From: Rickettsiaceae bacterium
GTDB lineage: Bacteria > Pseudomonadota > Alphaproteobacteria > Rickettsiales > Rickettsiaceae
Length of the DNA stretch: 13,787 bases
NCBI GenBank assembly: GCA_028372485.1
Contig: JAOMYS010000018.1
Coordinates: 1-13,787 of the forward strand
Direction: 5' to 3'
Part shown: positions 1 to 6,993 of the stretch, piece by piece
Layout: each line of letters starts with the position of its first letter
Position numbering within the stretch: the first letter of the stretch is position 1
Position numbers and translations under genes: made by a program
Notes under the pieces: model-generated
What the model was told of the DNA's origin: nothing
Database searches by the model: none
What the model saw: only the letters and a program-made list of their open reading frames with translations

Positions 1-12
1 TCATATTTCTAT

Positions 13-40
13 TTCACAATTGATTTTTGTTCACTATAAT
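13..40 (+). promoter_or_regulatory. Promoter of transporter-yraN-hemF unit
   Basis: A TTCACA box (13-18, 5 of 6 to the -35 consensus) and a perfect TATAAT (35-40) are separated by 16 bp. Transcription would start near 47, about 33 nt before the ATG at 80. This argues against the longer frame that begins with TTG at 20, because that codon lies upstream of the predicted start site. Prediction from sequence only. Confidence 0.6.
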
Positions 41-79
41 CTGCGATATTGGAACGTTTGGGGTTATGTGTTCACATTC

Positions 80-1363
80 ATGGATAAACGCAAATCTATT
101 TTTCTATCGGCAATTTCTGGTAATGTATTGGAATATTACGATTTTACCGTATATGCAGTTTTTTCGATGGCTATCGGAAAGGCATTTATTCCTAGTGATT
201 CAGAAGTAGTTCAGGTACTTATGAGCCTCGTAGTATTCGCAGTTGGCTTTATTACAAGACCAGTTGGCGGGATAATATTCGGATATATCGCAGATAAGTA
301 TGGAAGGCGTGTATCTCTTGTTACATCAATGCTGGGAATGACTATTACAACTTTTACCATAGGTCTTATCCCGACCTATTCAGTGATAGGTTATTACGCT
401 CCTGCTATTCTTGTGGTAATGCGCTTATTACAAGGTCTATGTATTAGTGGCGAGGGAGCTGGTGCTGCAATATTCATTTTAGAGCATTATCAAAATTTGA
501 GACCAGGACTAACTGCAGGGATAGTACATGCATCAAATATTGCTGGAACTCTTTTTGCTACTCTTGTTGGAGTAGTGTTTGCGATCTATTTACCGAATCT
601 AGAATTTGCATGGAGATTTGCATTTATCCTTGGCGGAATAATGGGCATCATAGGTTTTTATTTCAGATTAAGAGTATCTGAAACCCCTGTATTTGTAATG
701 CTATCCGAGAGAAAAAAGCTATTAAAAGCTCCGTTTTTGCACGTAATCAAAACTGCAAAGAAATCAATATTCATCACCTTTTGTCTTGGCGCATGTGCAA
801 GCAGCCTTGTTTATCTAATTAAAACATATTTCAATATTTTCTTCTGCAATGTATTGCATTTTGATGATATAACTGCTCGATCGTATCTAGCATATTCTTC
901 TGTTATAATGATGATCATGATGCCACTATCTGGGTTTGTTTCAGATTATGTAGGCAGGTTCAAAATGGTTACTCTAGCATCTGGCGCAATATTTATTTTA
1001 GCGCTTCCATGCTTTATCTTAATTTCATATCCTGTATTATGGATGCAACTATTGGCGCTTAGTATACTTGCCATGCTCGGTGGTGTAATAGGAGGTGTTG
1101 CATATATATTTATTATTTCTCTATTTTCTCCTGATCAAAGATTCTCCGGCGTAGCTTTTAGTTATAATTTGGGAATAGCACTTTTCGGCGGGACATCAGC
1201 TGCTATCTCAAGATGGTTGTTAGAGATTACAGGTCTCTATTACTCTCCTGCATTTTATATTATGTTCACTTCAGGAAGTTTCCTTATTGTTACTTACATT
1301 ATGAAAGATGATATTAGCAATTTACTAGATTCCAATCTAAAAAATAATTCGGATTCTGAATAA
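80..1363 (+). CDS. MFS transporter of the metabolite:H+ symporter (ProP-like) family
   Basis: This is a 427-residue integral membrane transporter with about 12 hydrophobic segments. It begins with the MHS-family signature GNVLEYYDFTVYA (residues 14-26). The MFS loop 2-3 motif GYIADKYGRR is at residues 68-77, RLLQGLCISGEGAGA follows in the fourth membrane region, and a second-half loop motif SDYVGR is also present. Family members co-transport protons with small metabolites such as proline, betaine, citrate or dicarboxylates; the substrate here cannot be read from sequence. The frame is open from TTG at 20, but I chose ATG at 80 because the family signature follows directly and the promoter lies at 13-40. 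No good Shine-Dalgarno is visible. yraN starts 3 bp after the stop, so the two are probably co-transcribed. The family is confident, the substrate unknown. Confidence 0.88.
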   Translation: MDKRKSIFLSAISGNVLEYYDFTVYAVFSMAIGKAFIPSDSEVVQVLMSLVVFAVGFITRPVGGIIFGYIADKYGRRVSLVTSMLGMTITTFTIGLIPTYSVIGYYAPAILVVMRLLQGLCISGEGAGAAIFILEHYQNLRPGLTAGIVHASNIAGTLFATLVGVVFAIYLPNLEFAWRFAFILGGIMGIIGFYFRLRVSETPVFVMLSERKKLLKAPFLHVIKTAKKSIFITFCLGACASSLVYLIKTYFNIFFCNVLHFDDITARSYLAYSSVIMMIMMPLSGFVSDYVGRFKMVTLASGAIFILALPCFILISYPVLWMQLLALSILAMLGGVIGGVAYIFIISLFSPDQRFSGVAFSYNLGIALFGGTSAAISRWLLEITGLYYSPAFYIMFTSGSFLIVTYIMKDDISNLLDSNLKNNSDSE

Positions 1364-1366
1364 CAA

Positions 1367-1699
1367 ATGAAAAAATACAAATTAGGCATATTTGCTGAAT
1401 ATTTTGCAGCTATGCTCTACATGTTACGTTTTTATAGCATATTACATCATCGTATGAAGACTTATGTTGGGGAGATTGACCTCGTAGCATCGAAGTTTAG
1501 CCAATTAGTCTTTATTGAAGTTAAAGCTAGAAAGTGTGGAATTTATGATGGGATTGTATCAAATTCTCAACAGGAGCGCATAAGAAGAGCAGCTGAGTTG
1601 TTTTTAAGTAAAAACGCTAAATATCAAAACTATGATGTAAGGTTTGATTTAGTAGTCATAAGGCCTTACAAAGTGCCTTTAATAATAAGAAATGCATAG
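1367..1699 (+). CDS. yraN: YraN / UPF0102 family nuclease-fold protein
   Basis: A 110-residue protein of the UPF0102 (YraN) family, which has a restriction-endonuclease-like fold. Visible family marks are the N-terminal KLGIFAEYFAAMLY helix, VGEIDLVA in the middle, FIEVKAR (the E-x-K pair of the nuclease-like core) and the C-terminal RFDLVVI strand. Length is usual for the family, about 110-130 residues. The cellular role is not settled; members are often discussed in connection with DNA processing or recombination, and no substrate can be inferred here. The gene lies 3 bp after the transporter and 7 bp before the preferred hemF start, so it is the middle gene of a co-transcribed trio. No separate promoter is visible. 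Confidence 0.88.
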   Translation: MKKYKLGIFAEYFAAMLYMLRFYSILHHRMKTYVGEIDLVASKFSQLVFIEVKARKCGIYDGIVSNSQQERIRRAAELFLSKNAKYQNYDVRFDLVVIRPYKVPLIIRNA

Positions 1700-1706
1700 T
1701 AATTTT

Positions 1707-2543
1707 ATGGATAATCAAAGAAAGATTACGTCTGAATGGTTTGAGTCTCTCAGAGATAGTTTGTGCGCAGAATTTGAAAAAATAGAACAAGACTTTGCAG
1801 ATAGTAGGCAGAACCTTAAGCCAAGTAAATTTGAAAAAAAATCTTGGAATAGAGAAGGGGGAGGTGGTGGAATTATGTCCATCATGCATGGCAATGTTTT
1901 TGAGAAAGTTGGGGTTAATATATCAACCGTTTATGGAGAATTTTCAGAAAGCTTCAGAAAAAAAATACCCGGTGCAGAAAATAATCCGAAATTTTTTGCA
2001 ACTGGAATTTCTATGGTAGCTCATATGAAATCACCTCTTGTTCCAGCTATGCATTTTAATACTAGGTACATAGAGACAACAAAAAGTTGGTTCGGTGGAG
2101 GAGGTGATTTAACTCCTATGTATCCAGATGATTTAGAGACTAAAATGTTTCATGACGCATTTAAAGAAGCATGTGACATGCATAATCCAGATTATTATCC
2201 AAAATTTAAAAAGAATTGTGATGAGTATTTTTATCTAAAACATAGAAATGAACCACGTGGAATAGGTGGCATATTTTATGATTATTTATCAAATAATTTT
2301 GAGGATGATTTTGTTTTCACAAAAGATGTGGGTAGGGCAATACTCAGTGTATATCCAAAAATCGTTAAAAATAAAATGTATGATACATGGACGGATGAAC
2401 AAAGGCATCATCAGCTTGTAAAACGTGGTAGATATGTTGAGTTCAACTTGCTGTACGATCGTGGTACTGCATTTGGCCTTGAAACTGGAGGTAATGTTGA
2501 AGCAATCTTAATGTCTATGCCACCCGAGGTAAAGTGGTTATAA
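1707..2543 (+). CDS. hemF: Oxygen-dependent coproporphyrinogen III oxidase
   Basis: HemF uses O2 to decarboxylate the two propionates of coproporphyrinogen III, giving protoporphyrinogen IX in the cytoplasmic haem pathway. The 278-residue protein shows the family blocks in order: WNREGGGGGIMSIMHG (47-62), a conserved His in AHMKSPLVPAMHFNTR (105-120), SWFGGGGDLTPMYP (127-140), RGIGGIFYD (184-192), and near the C terminus GRYVEFNLLYDRGTAFGL followed by a GGN..AILMSMPP block. An ATG at 1692 would overlap yraN by 8 bp. I prefer ATG at 1707 because MDNQRKITSEWF has the N-terminal length and pattern of the family. Mostly complete and intact. It closes the transporter-yraN-hemF unit and is followed by a hairpin terminator at 2566-2590. 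Its O2 requirement fits the cytochrome oxidase subunit elsewhere in the window. Confidence 0.96.
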   Translation: MDNQRKITSEWFESLRDSLCAEFEKIEQDFADSRQNLKPSKFEKKSWNREGGGGGIMSIMHGNVFEKVGVNISTVYGEFSESFRKKIPGAENNPKFFATGISMVAHMKSPLVPAMHFNTRYIETTKSWFGGGGDLTPMYPDDLETKMFHDAFKEACDMHNPDYYPKFKKNCDEYFYLKHRNEPRGIGGIFYDYLSNNFEDDFVFTKDVGRAILSVYPKIVKNKMYDTWTDEQRHHQLVKRGRYVEFNLLYDRGTAFGLETGGNVEAILMSMPPEVKWL

Positions 2544-2565
2544 TTTACTTCTTGATAGCTCAAAG

Positions 2566-2590
2566 AACTTGTATAATTAACAAGTTTTTA
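2566..2590 (+). terminator. Intrinsic terminator after hemF
   Basis: A perfect 7-bp inverted repeat AACTTGT (2566-2572) / ACAAGTT (2580-2586) with a 7-nt loop ends in a T run (TTTTT through 2589). It starts 23 nt after the hemF stop. The stem is AT-rich and short, so it may be weak, but its position is right for ending the transporter-yraN-hemF transcript. Confidence 0.6.
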
Positions 2591-2665
2591 CAAAGAGTAA
2601 GTGGTCATTAGGTTGCAAACGATACGCTCGTCCTATGTCACTCCGCATACGAATTTTGTCCCCAG

Positions 2666-2755
2666 TGTCATTTTGTAAATTAGATCATTACTATACGAAA
2701 GTCCCCAATCTGTCATCTCGTAAATTGGAGAATTACTATATGAAAGTCCTCAACT
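2666..2755 (+). repeat. Two tandem 45-bp direct repeats
   Basis: Unit A (2666-2710) and unit B (2711-2755) are adjacent 45-bp direct repeats that agree at 36 of 45 positions by hand alignment. Both begin TGTCAT and contain TAAATT, ATTACTATA and GAAAGTCC. Where a third unit would begin (TGTCATCTCGTAAA at 2756), the sequence turns into the larger palindromic element. A further partial start, GTCATCTCATAAATTGG, lies at 2886-2902. Related but degenerate sequence precedes unit A from 2635 (TGTCACTCCGCAT). Confidence 0.85.
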
Positions 2756-2877
2756 TGTCATCTCGTAAACGAGCGTTTTGCAAGTTATACGAGATCTCTA
2801 AAGCATAGAAATTGATTTTACCGATATGAGATTCCGTATAATCCTCGCATAACAATGCTCAAATTTACGGAATGACA
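2756..2877 (+). repeat. Palindromic repeat element, full copy 1
   Basis: A 122-bp element with inverted ends: TGTCATCTCGTAAA at the left, and TTTACGGAATGACA at the right, whose reverse complement is TGTCATTCCGTAAA. It contains two internal hairpins. Hairpin 1 pairs ATCTCGTA (2760-2767) with TACGAGAT (2788-2795). Hairpin 2 pairs ATTCCGTA (2831-2838) with TACGGAAT (2866-2873). A conserved centre CCGATATGAGATTCCGTATA spans 2821-2840. Its reverse complement recurs at 7150-7269. There is no ORF. The layout is like a MITE or the palindromic elements of Rickettsia and Wolbachia, but membership of a named family cannot be judged here. Confidence 0.85.
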
Positions 2878-2964
2878 AAATCTGAGTCATCTCATAAATT
2901 GGTTAGCTTCCTTATAGCTCTATCTACATTTATAGGGCGGGTGCCAGAGCAAGCAAGTAAAAGA

Positions 2965-3022
2965 TAGCTATTTTGCAGCTTATTAGTTATAATATGATGA
3001 AATATTTATAACTAATAAGGGG
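2965..3022 (+). promoter_or_regulatory. mdh promoter embedded in a perfect 14-bp dyad
   Basis: A perfect -10 box TATAAT (2988-2993) lies at the end of the left arm of an exact inverted repeat: CTTATTAGTTATAA (2979-2992) and TTATAACTAATAAG (3006-3019), spacer 13 nt. The -35 region (TAGCTA, 2965-2970, 17 bp upstream) is poor, so the promoter may need help. Transcription would start near 3000, making the dyad a DNA operator candidate rather than an RNA hairpin. The right arm also touches the Shine-Dalgarno AAGGGG (3017-3022), which lies 10 nt before the mdh ATG. Confidence 0.6.
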
Positions 3023-3032
3023 CAAATAATAT

Positions 3033-3983
3033 ATGCAAAAAAGACCAAAAATTGCACTGATTGGTGCTGGAAATATTGGGGGAACATTAACACATCTTGC
3101 TGCCATAGAGTCATTGGGTGATGTAGTATTATTTGATCTTTCAGCTGGCAGAGCAAAAGGGAAAGCTCTTGATATTGCACAGAGTGCTACTATTGAAAAT
3201 TCTGATGCATCTTTTACTGGAACCAATGATTATAAAGACATTGCAAATTCAGATGTAATAATCATTACCGCTGGAAGTCCAAGAAAACCTGGTATGACTA
3301 GGGACGATCTAGTATCTATCAACAGCAATGTGATGAAAACAGTTGCAGCTGGAATAAGAGAATATGCACCCAATGCTTTCGTTATAGTGGTTACTAACCC
3401 TCTTGATGCAATGGTCTATGTATTGCAAAAAGAAAGTGGCCTGCCGCCACAGAAGGTAGTAGGTATGGCTGGAGTGCTTGATTCTGCACGTTTTAACTGC
3501 TTTTTGGCTGAGGAATTCAAAGTGTCTGTTGAAAGTGTGAATAGCTTTGTTTTAGGTGGTCATGGAGATAGTATGGTGCCTTTGATTCGTTATTCAACAA
3601 TTGGTGGAATATCAGTACCAGATATGATTAAGATGGGCTATAGCTCTCATGAAAGGATTGAGGAAATCATTAAACGCACCAGATCTGGTGGCGGTGAGAT
3701 AGTATCTTTACTTGAAACTGGTTCTGCATTTTATGCTCCTGCAACTTCTGCAATTGAAATGGCAAAAAGCTATTTATACGATAAGCGTAAAGTGATGCCT
3801 TGTGCTGCATATTTGGATGGTGAGTATGGTCAAAAAGGGATTTATGTTGGAGTTCCAGTGATTATAGGCAGAAATGGTGTAGAAAAAATCCTTGAGATTG
3901 CGCTAAATGAAGATGAGCAAAATGCACTTAACCAATCTATTGATGGTGTAAAAAACCTAATTGATTTAGTTGAAGTTGCGTAA
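3033..3983 (+). CDS. mdh: NAD-dependent malate dehydrogenase
   Basis: Catalyses malate + NAD+ to oxaloacetate + NADH in the TCA cycle. The 316-residue protein is of the LDH-like type common in alphaproteobacteria. The N-terminal Rossmann loop is GAGNIGG (11-17), with an Asp at 35 for the NAD ribose. The mobile active-site loop AGSPRKPGMTR (80-90) carries the two substrate arginines (84 and 90). Further marks are VTNPLD (120-125), GMAGVLDSARF (144-154) with the catalytic-relay Asp150 and substrate Arg153, and GGHGDSMVP with the catalytic His177. Asp150-His177 is the expected pair. The start is supported by AAGGGG 10 nt upstream. The gene has its own promoter with an unusual dyad and converges on folC 16 bp downstream. 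Complete and intact. Confidence 0.97.
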   Translation: MQKRPKIALIGAGNIGGTLTHLAAIESLGDVVLFDLSAGRAKGKALDIAQSATIENSDASFTGTNDYKDIANSDVIIITAGSPRKPGMTRDDLVSINSNVMKTVAAGIREYAPNAFVIVVTNPLDAMVYVLQKESGLPPQKVVGMAGVLDSARFNCFLAEEFKVSVESVNSFVLGGHGDSMVPLIRYSTIGGISVPDMIKMGYSSHERIEEIIKRTRSGGGEIVSLLETGSAFYAPATSAIEMAKSYLYDKRKVMPCAAYLDGEYGQKGIYVGVPVIIGRNGVEKILEIALNEDEQNALNQSIDGVKNLIDLVEVA

Positions 3984-3999
3984 ATATCACTAAATAGAC

Positions 4000-5286
4000 T
4001 TATAATTTCATAAAATCAGAAATTAGAAAAAGAGACCCTGTAACCAGTATTGTTGTGGGGTCTTTTTTATTTAACGTTGAGATTTTTTGTAGTGCATCTG
4101 TTATGGAATCAGCAGAAGTAAATTCTATGCCAGATTCTCTAGCTTTTTCTACCATTATGTCTGCGCTATAACTAGATGGTTCCGATTCCACATTAACGGC
4201 AAATCCATGAGTTGCTACATCTTTAAAATATCTGCAAAATGAGCTAGCATCCCTATTTCGTGTCATGCCTACTAGTAAATAGAGATTACCTTCTATATTA
4301 CCCTTTGCCCAGTTTGCAAGAGATGCTGCTGCTGCATCATTATGGGCTCCATCTAGGTAAATTTGTATATTATCACGGACTGTAAGGGCTTTTGTTTTTT
4401 CTTTATCCACAAGTTGTAATCGTCCATGCCAAGTAGTTGATGTGAGACCTTGTATTATTTGTGATGTAGTAATTTTAAATTTATCATTAAGAAGCGTAAT
4501 GGCAGCAACAACAGTTGACGCATTAAGCACTTGATGATCACCTTCTAAACTCGGGTATGGAAAATGAATATTAAATTTTTGCGATTTATATTCAAATCCA
4601 CTATTTGTGTTTTTGGCACAATAATCATACTCATAGCAAAAAGATGGTGAAGATAATTCATCGCACTTATTAATGAGTAATTCATAAACAGAGCTTTCTT
4701 GCATTCCGATGATGCAAGGAACATTGCGTTTTATTATACCAGCTTTCTCAGAGGCAATTTGCAGGACATCACTCCCAAGATATTCCATATGGTCATAGGA
4801 GATTGGCGTTATAATTGTTGCTATCGGATTTTGTATAACATTTGTGCAATCGAGCCTTCCCCCAAGACCAGTCTCTAATAGTAGAATATCTGCATCATTT
4901 TCAGAAAATGCCAAGAATGCAGCTGCTGTTACACCTTCAAAAAAAGTTGGACTTAAATCATGCTTATCTGCGACTATTTTTGTTCTTTCTAAGACATCAT
5001 ATAAATGACTATCGGTAATTGGTTGATCAGCAAGATTGATCCTTTCGTTAAATTCAAGCAAATGAGGGGATGTATAGCTATGCACCTTATATCCAGCCTG
5101 CACAAAGATACTCTTTAACATAGCAAGGGTTGAACCTTTTCCATTAGTGCCAGCAATATGAATAGTGTGTGGAAGTTTTTTATGCGGATTACCCATCAGC
5201 TCAAGTAACTTAAAACTCAAATCAAGGCTTGGTTTGCGTGGAATATCCCAAATCGGGATCTTGGGCCAATGAGGAATATTTACCAT
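4000..5286 (-). CDS. folC: Folylpolyglutamate synthase / dihydrofolate synthase
   Basis: A Mur-ligase-type ATP-dependent enzyme that adds glutamate to dihydropteroate and/or to folates, in the cytoplasm. The 428-residue length is usual. The P-loop is GTNGKGS (46-52); TSPHLLEFNERI (72-83) is the folate signature; LLLETGLGGRLDCTN and YDHMEYLG then EKAGIIK follow in the central ATPase domain. The linker to the C-terminal domain lies around WHGRLQ, with LDGAHN and then LLVGMTRNRD after it. No frameshift is seen. The ATG at 5286 has no strong Shine-Dalgarno. A TATAAT (minus strand, 5338-5343) lies about 52 nt upstream of the start but lacks a convincing -35 box. The 3' end converges on mdh and overlaps its terminator. 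Whether it has both activities or only one cannot be decided from sequence. Confidence 0.96.
   Translation of the reverse strand: MVNIPHWPKIPIWDIPRKPSLDLSFKLLELMGNPHKKLPHTIHIAGTNGKGSTLAMLKSIFVQAGYKVHSYTSPHLLEFNERINLADQPITDSHLYDVLERTKIVADKHDLSPTFFEGVTAAAFLAFSENDADILLLETGLGGRLDCTNVIQNPIATIITPISYDHMEYLGSDVLQIASEKAGIIKRNVPCIIGMQESSVYELLINKCDELSSPSFCYEYDYCAKNTNSGFEYKSQKFNIHFPYPSLEGDHQVLNASTVVAAITLLNDKFKITTSQIIQGLTSTTWHGRLQLVDKEKTKALTVRDNIQIYLDGAHNDAAAASLANWAKGNIEGNLYLLVGMTRNRDASSFCRYFKDVATHGFAVNVESEPSSYSADIMVEKARESGIEFTSADSITDALQKISTLNKKDPTTILVTGSLFLISDFMKL
4028..4068 (+). terminator. Intrinsic terminator for mdh, inside the folC 3' end
   Basis: Positions 4028-4040 can pair with 4056-4068 in the + strand RNA: a core GACCC (4034-4038) / GGGTC (4058-4062), extended outward by A:T pairs and G:U wobbles, with a 15-nt loop and a run of six T (4063-4068). 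It lies 45 nt after the mdh stop and within the last codons of the opposite-strand folC. No other terminator is visible for mdh. Confidence 0.6.
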
Positions 5287-5442
5287 TATACAGATATCTA
5301 CTTATAAATCTTGAGTGTTATCATCATTTGCTAATTCATTATATTACGTCAAGCTCTTTGCGCCTAGTACAAAATCTAAATTAGACGACTATATTTGGGA
5401 AAGTTATTTTTGGTATTCTATTATGTATCTCAATAATTGTTG

Positions 5443-5471
5443 TTGACAATAGGCACACACTCGTATATCAT
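5443..5471 (+). promoter_or_regulatory. Strong promoter of the toxin-antitoxin operon, near-leaderless
   Basis: A perfect -35 TTGACA (5443-5448), an exact 17-bp spacer and TATCAT (5466-5471, 5 of 6) form the best canonical promoter in the window. Transcription should begin about 7 nt after the -10 box, near 5478, so the toxin ATG at 5480 would have little or no leader. A small dyad ATTGT (5436-5440) / ACAAT (5446-5450) overlaps the -35 box and is a possible operator for the antitoxin. Confidence 0.75.
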
Positions 5472-5479
5472 TTAAACAT

Positions 5480-5773
5480 ATGGAATATTACTTTGATTTT
5501 AGCTCCGAAAAAAATACTAGCCTTTTAAAGAATAGGGGGATTTGTTTTGAGCATATCATCTCATTGATTAACCAAGGTCATGTTTTAGATGTAATGATTC
5601 ATCCAAACCAAGAGAGGTATCCTAGTCAAAAAATATATGTAATTGATGTTGATGGATATTGCTATTTAGTACCATATGTACAAAAAGATCGGGAAATATT
5701 CTTAAAAACAATAATACCAAGTAGAAAAGCTACAAAACATTACTTAAATAATCGGAAAAATCATGAGAGATAA
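5480..5773 (+). CDS. BrnT-like toxin of a type II toxin-antitoxin pair
   Basis: A 97-residue protein resembling the BrnT toxin family, RelE-fold ribonucleases that inhibit translation. Family-like features are the N-terminal F-x-x-EKN segment (6-12), a helix after NRGICFEHII (18-27), paired strands KIYVIDVDG and YCYLVPY (51-66), and the C-terminal FLKTIIPSRKATKHYL (74-89), whose (S/A)RKAT motif is characteristic. The gene comes first in a two-gene operon and overlaps the next frame by 11 bp, as expected of a brnT-brnA arrangement. The start at 5480 falls almost at the predicted transcription start. The family is judged from remembered motifs, not a search, and RNase activity is inferred. The frame is intact, so it is not an obvious relic. 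Confidence 0.8.
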   Translation: MEYYFDFSSEKNTSLLKNRGICFEHIISLINQGHVLDVMIHPNQERYPSQKIYVIDVDGYCYLVPYVQKDREIFLKTIIPSRKATKHYLNNRKNHER

Positions 5774-6044
5774 GCAAAAACATTTTTTAGATGAAGAAGA
5801 AAAGGAGATATTAGGATTATTTGAAGATGATATAGGCGAATCACTCTCTACAAAATTTTCTACAAAGGAAATAGATAAAGCTGTTGCTGCATCAGGTAAA
5901 TTCCTTACAAAATCAGAGAGAATAAACATAAGAATGAATTCATTCGATTTGAATCATATCAAAAGGAGAGCTGTACAGGAAGGGATTCCATACCAAACTC
6001 TAATCTCTAGCATATTACACAAATATGCTTCCAGATACTCTTGA
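5763..6044 (+). CDS. Ribbon-helix-helix (CopG/BrnA-like) antitoxin
   Basis: A 93-residue partner of the preceding toxin. The acidic N-terminal half (about residues 9-45, including DEEEKEILGLFEDD) is likely the flexible part that binds and neutralises the toxin. The C-terminal half is a ribbon-helix-helix DNA-binding domain: strand RINIRM (53-58), helix 1 around FDLNHIKRRAVQEG (61-74), and helix 2 PYQTLISSILHKYA (76-89). This matches the antitoxin type that commonly accompanies this toxin. The ATG at 5763 lies inside the toxin gene, with the weak Shine-Dalgarno GGAAAA just before it, so translation is probably coupled. Such antitoxins usually repress their own operon; the dyad over the -35 box at 5436-5450 is a candidate site. 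It converges on coxC with a 56-bp gap, in which I see no clear terminator. Confidence 0.82.
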   Translation: MRDKQKHFLDEEEKEILGLFEDDIGESLSTKFSTKEIDKAVAASGKFLTKSERINIRMNSFDLNHIKRRAVQEGIPYQTLISSILHKYASRYS

Positions 6045-6100
6045 ATTTAACTAATATTCTCTATGCTAAAAATAGCTCAAACTTTAAAGATATACTCTTG

Positions 6101-6919
6101 CTATCTTCCAAGCACATAAACAAAGACGAATAGGAACAGCCAGACTACATCAACAAAATGCCAATACCAAGCAGCGAATTGGAATCCAAGGTGACCATTT
6201 CCACGTACAAAATGTCCACGTCTTGCTCTGAAGTAGCAGACTAAGAGAAAAATAGTACCGATTATTACGTGAAGTCCATGGAATCCAGTAGCTAAATAGA
6301 AATTGGCAGCATATACCCCTTCGGAAAGACCAAAAGCTGCATGGTGATATTCATAAGCTTGAAAGAGAGTAAATGTAATACCGAGCAACACTGTAATACC
6401 TAAAGCGGTGATAGATTTTTCTTTGTCATTATGCTCAATCGCATGATGAGCCCAAGTAACAGTTGTTCCTGAAAGAAGTAGAATCAACGTATTAATAAAC
6501 GGTATGTCCCAAGGGTCAAAAGTTTTTATGCCCTCTGGTGGCCACGTTCCATCTTTTATTACCCAAAGACCATCTAAAATTCCAGCTGGAAAAAGGCTAG
6601 CGGAAAAGAATGAGAAGAAAAATGCAAAGAAGAACATAACTTCAGACAAGATAAACAGAGCCATGCCGATTCTAAGACCCTCTCTTACCGCTTCGGTATG
6701 ATGCATACCAACTCTTCCCTCTGATATCACATTACTCCACCATCGAGAAATGCATATAATTAACGATATTGCACCAAAAGCAGTGAGCGTTGATCCATAT
6801 TGATACTCATGTATAAACATTACCCCACCAAGAGTCAGAAATAACATAGAAAATGATGTTAGAATAGGCAGAGAGCTTGGATCAACTAAATGGTATGGAT
6901 GTTGTTGTTTAGAGGACAT
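6101..6919 (-). CDS. coxC: Cytochrome c oxidase subunit III
   Basis: Subunit III of the aa3-type haem-copper oxidase in the inner membrane; it stabilises the complex and helps proton delivery but holds no redox centre. The 272-residue protein has seven hydrophobic segments, as expected. Conserved marks are HPYHLVDPSSLP at the N terminus (7-18), LSEVMFF (91-97) with the conserved membrane Glu93, WPPEGI (126-131), TWAHHAIEH (155-163), FHGLHVIIG (213-221) and WYWHFVDVVWL (251-261) at the C terminus. The coxA and coxB genes are not nearby, which is common in reduced rickettsial genomes. It has its own good promoter at 6965-6993 (minus strand). Complete and intact. Confidence 0.97.
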   Translation of the reverse strand: MSSKQQHPYHLVDPSSLPILTSFSMLFLTLGGVMFIHEYQYGSTLTAFGAISLIICISRWWSNVISEGRVGMHHTEAVREGLRIGMALFILSEVMFFFAFFFSFFSASLFPAGILDGLWVIKDGTWPPEGIKTFDPWDIPFINTLILLLSGTTVTWAHHAIEHNDKEKSITALGITVLLGITFTLFQAYEYHHAAFGLSEGVYAANFYLATGFHGLHVIIGTIFLLVCYFRARRGHFVRGNGHLGFQFAAWYWHFVDVVWLFLFVFVYVLGR

Positions 6920-6964
6920 ATTGATAATTGAATTACTAATGTTAACGTCTTTATCTTGCGATAG

Positions 6965-6993
6965 ATTATATCAGCAATAACAGATTCTACCAA
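6965..6993 (-). promoter_or_regulatory. coxC promoter with extended -10
   Basis: On the minus strand, TTGGTA (6993-6988, 4 of 6) is followed after exactly 17 bp by a perfect TATAAT (6970-6965), preceded by TG to give the extended -10 form TGATATAAT. Transcription would start near 6958, leaving a leader of about 38 nt before the coxC ATG at 6919. Confidence 0.65.

Larger units (their letters stand above)
2544..3032. other. Repeat-filled spacer between hemF and mdh
   Basis: This 489-bp gap holds no gene that I can support. From left to right it contains the hemF terminator (2566-2590), a cluster of related short repeats and palindromes (about 2615-2902), about 75 bp with nothing recognisable (2903-2978), and the mdh promoter within a dyad (2979-3019). 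An 11-bp stretch-like edge motif, GCAAACGATACGC at 2615, resembles GTAAACGATTCGC at 7132, which lies beside the second copy of the repeat. Confidence 0.7.

Noticed and set aside
20..79. N-terminal extension of the transporter from a TTG at position 20
   Set aside because: The promoter at 13-40 covers this codon, and the family signature begins right after ATG 80.
1692..1706. hemF start at 1692
   Set aside because: It would overlap yraN by 8 bp and add five residues not expected in the family; ATG 1707 gives the usual N terminus. It cannot be fully excluded.
2756..2900. CRISPR array
   Set aside because: The 45-bp units are contiguous and diverged, without uniform repeats separated by unique spacers, and no cas gene is present.
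6064..6110. Shared terminator between the antitoxin gene and coxC
   Set aside because: Only 5-6-bp arms (such as AAGATA and TATCTT) without a T run are found.
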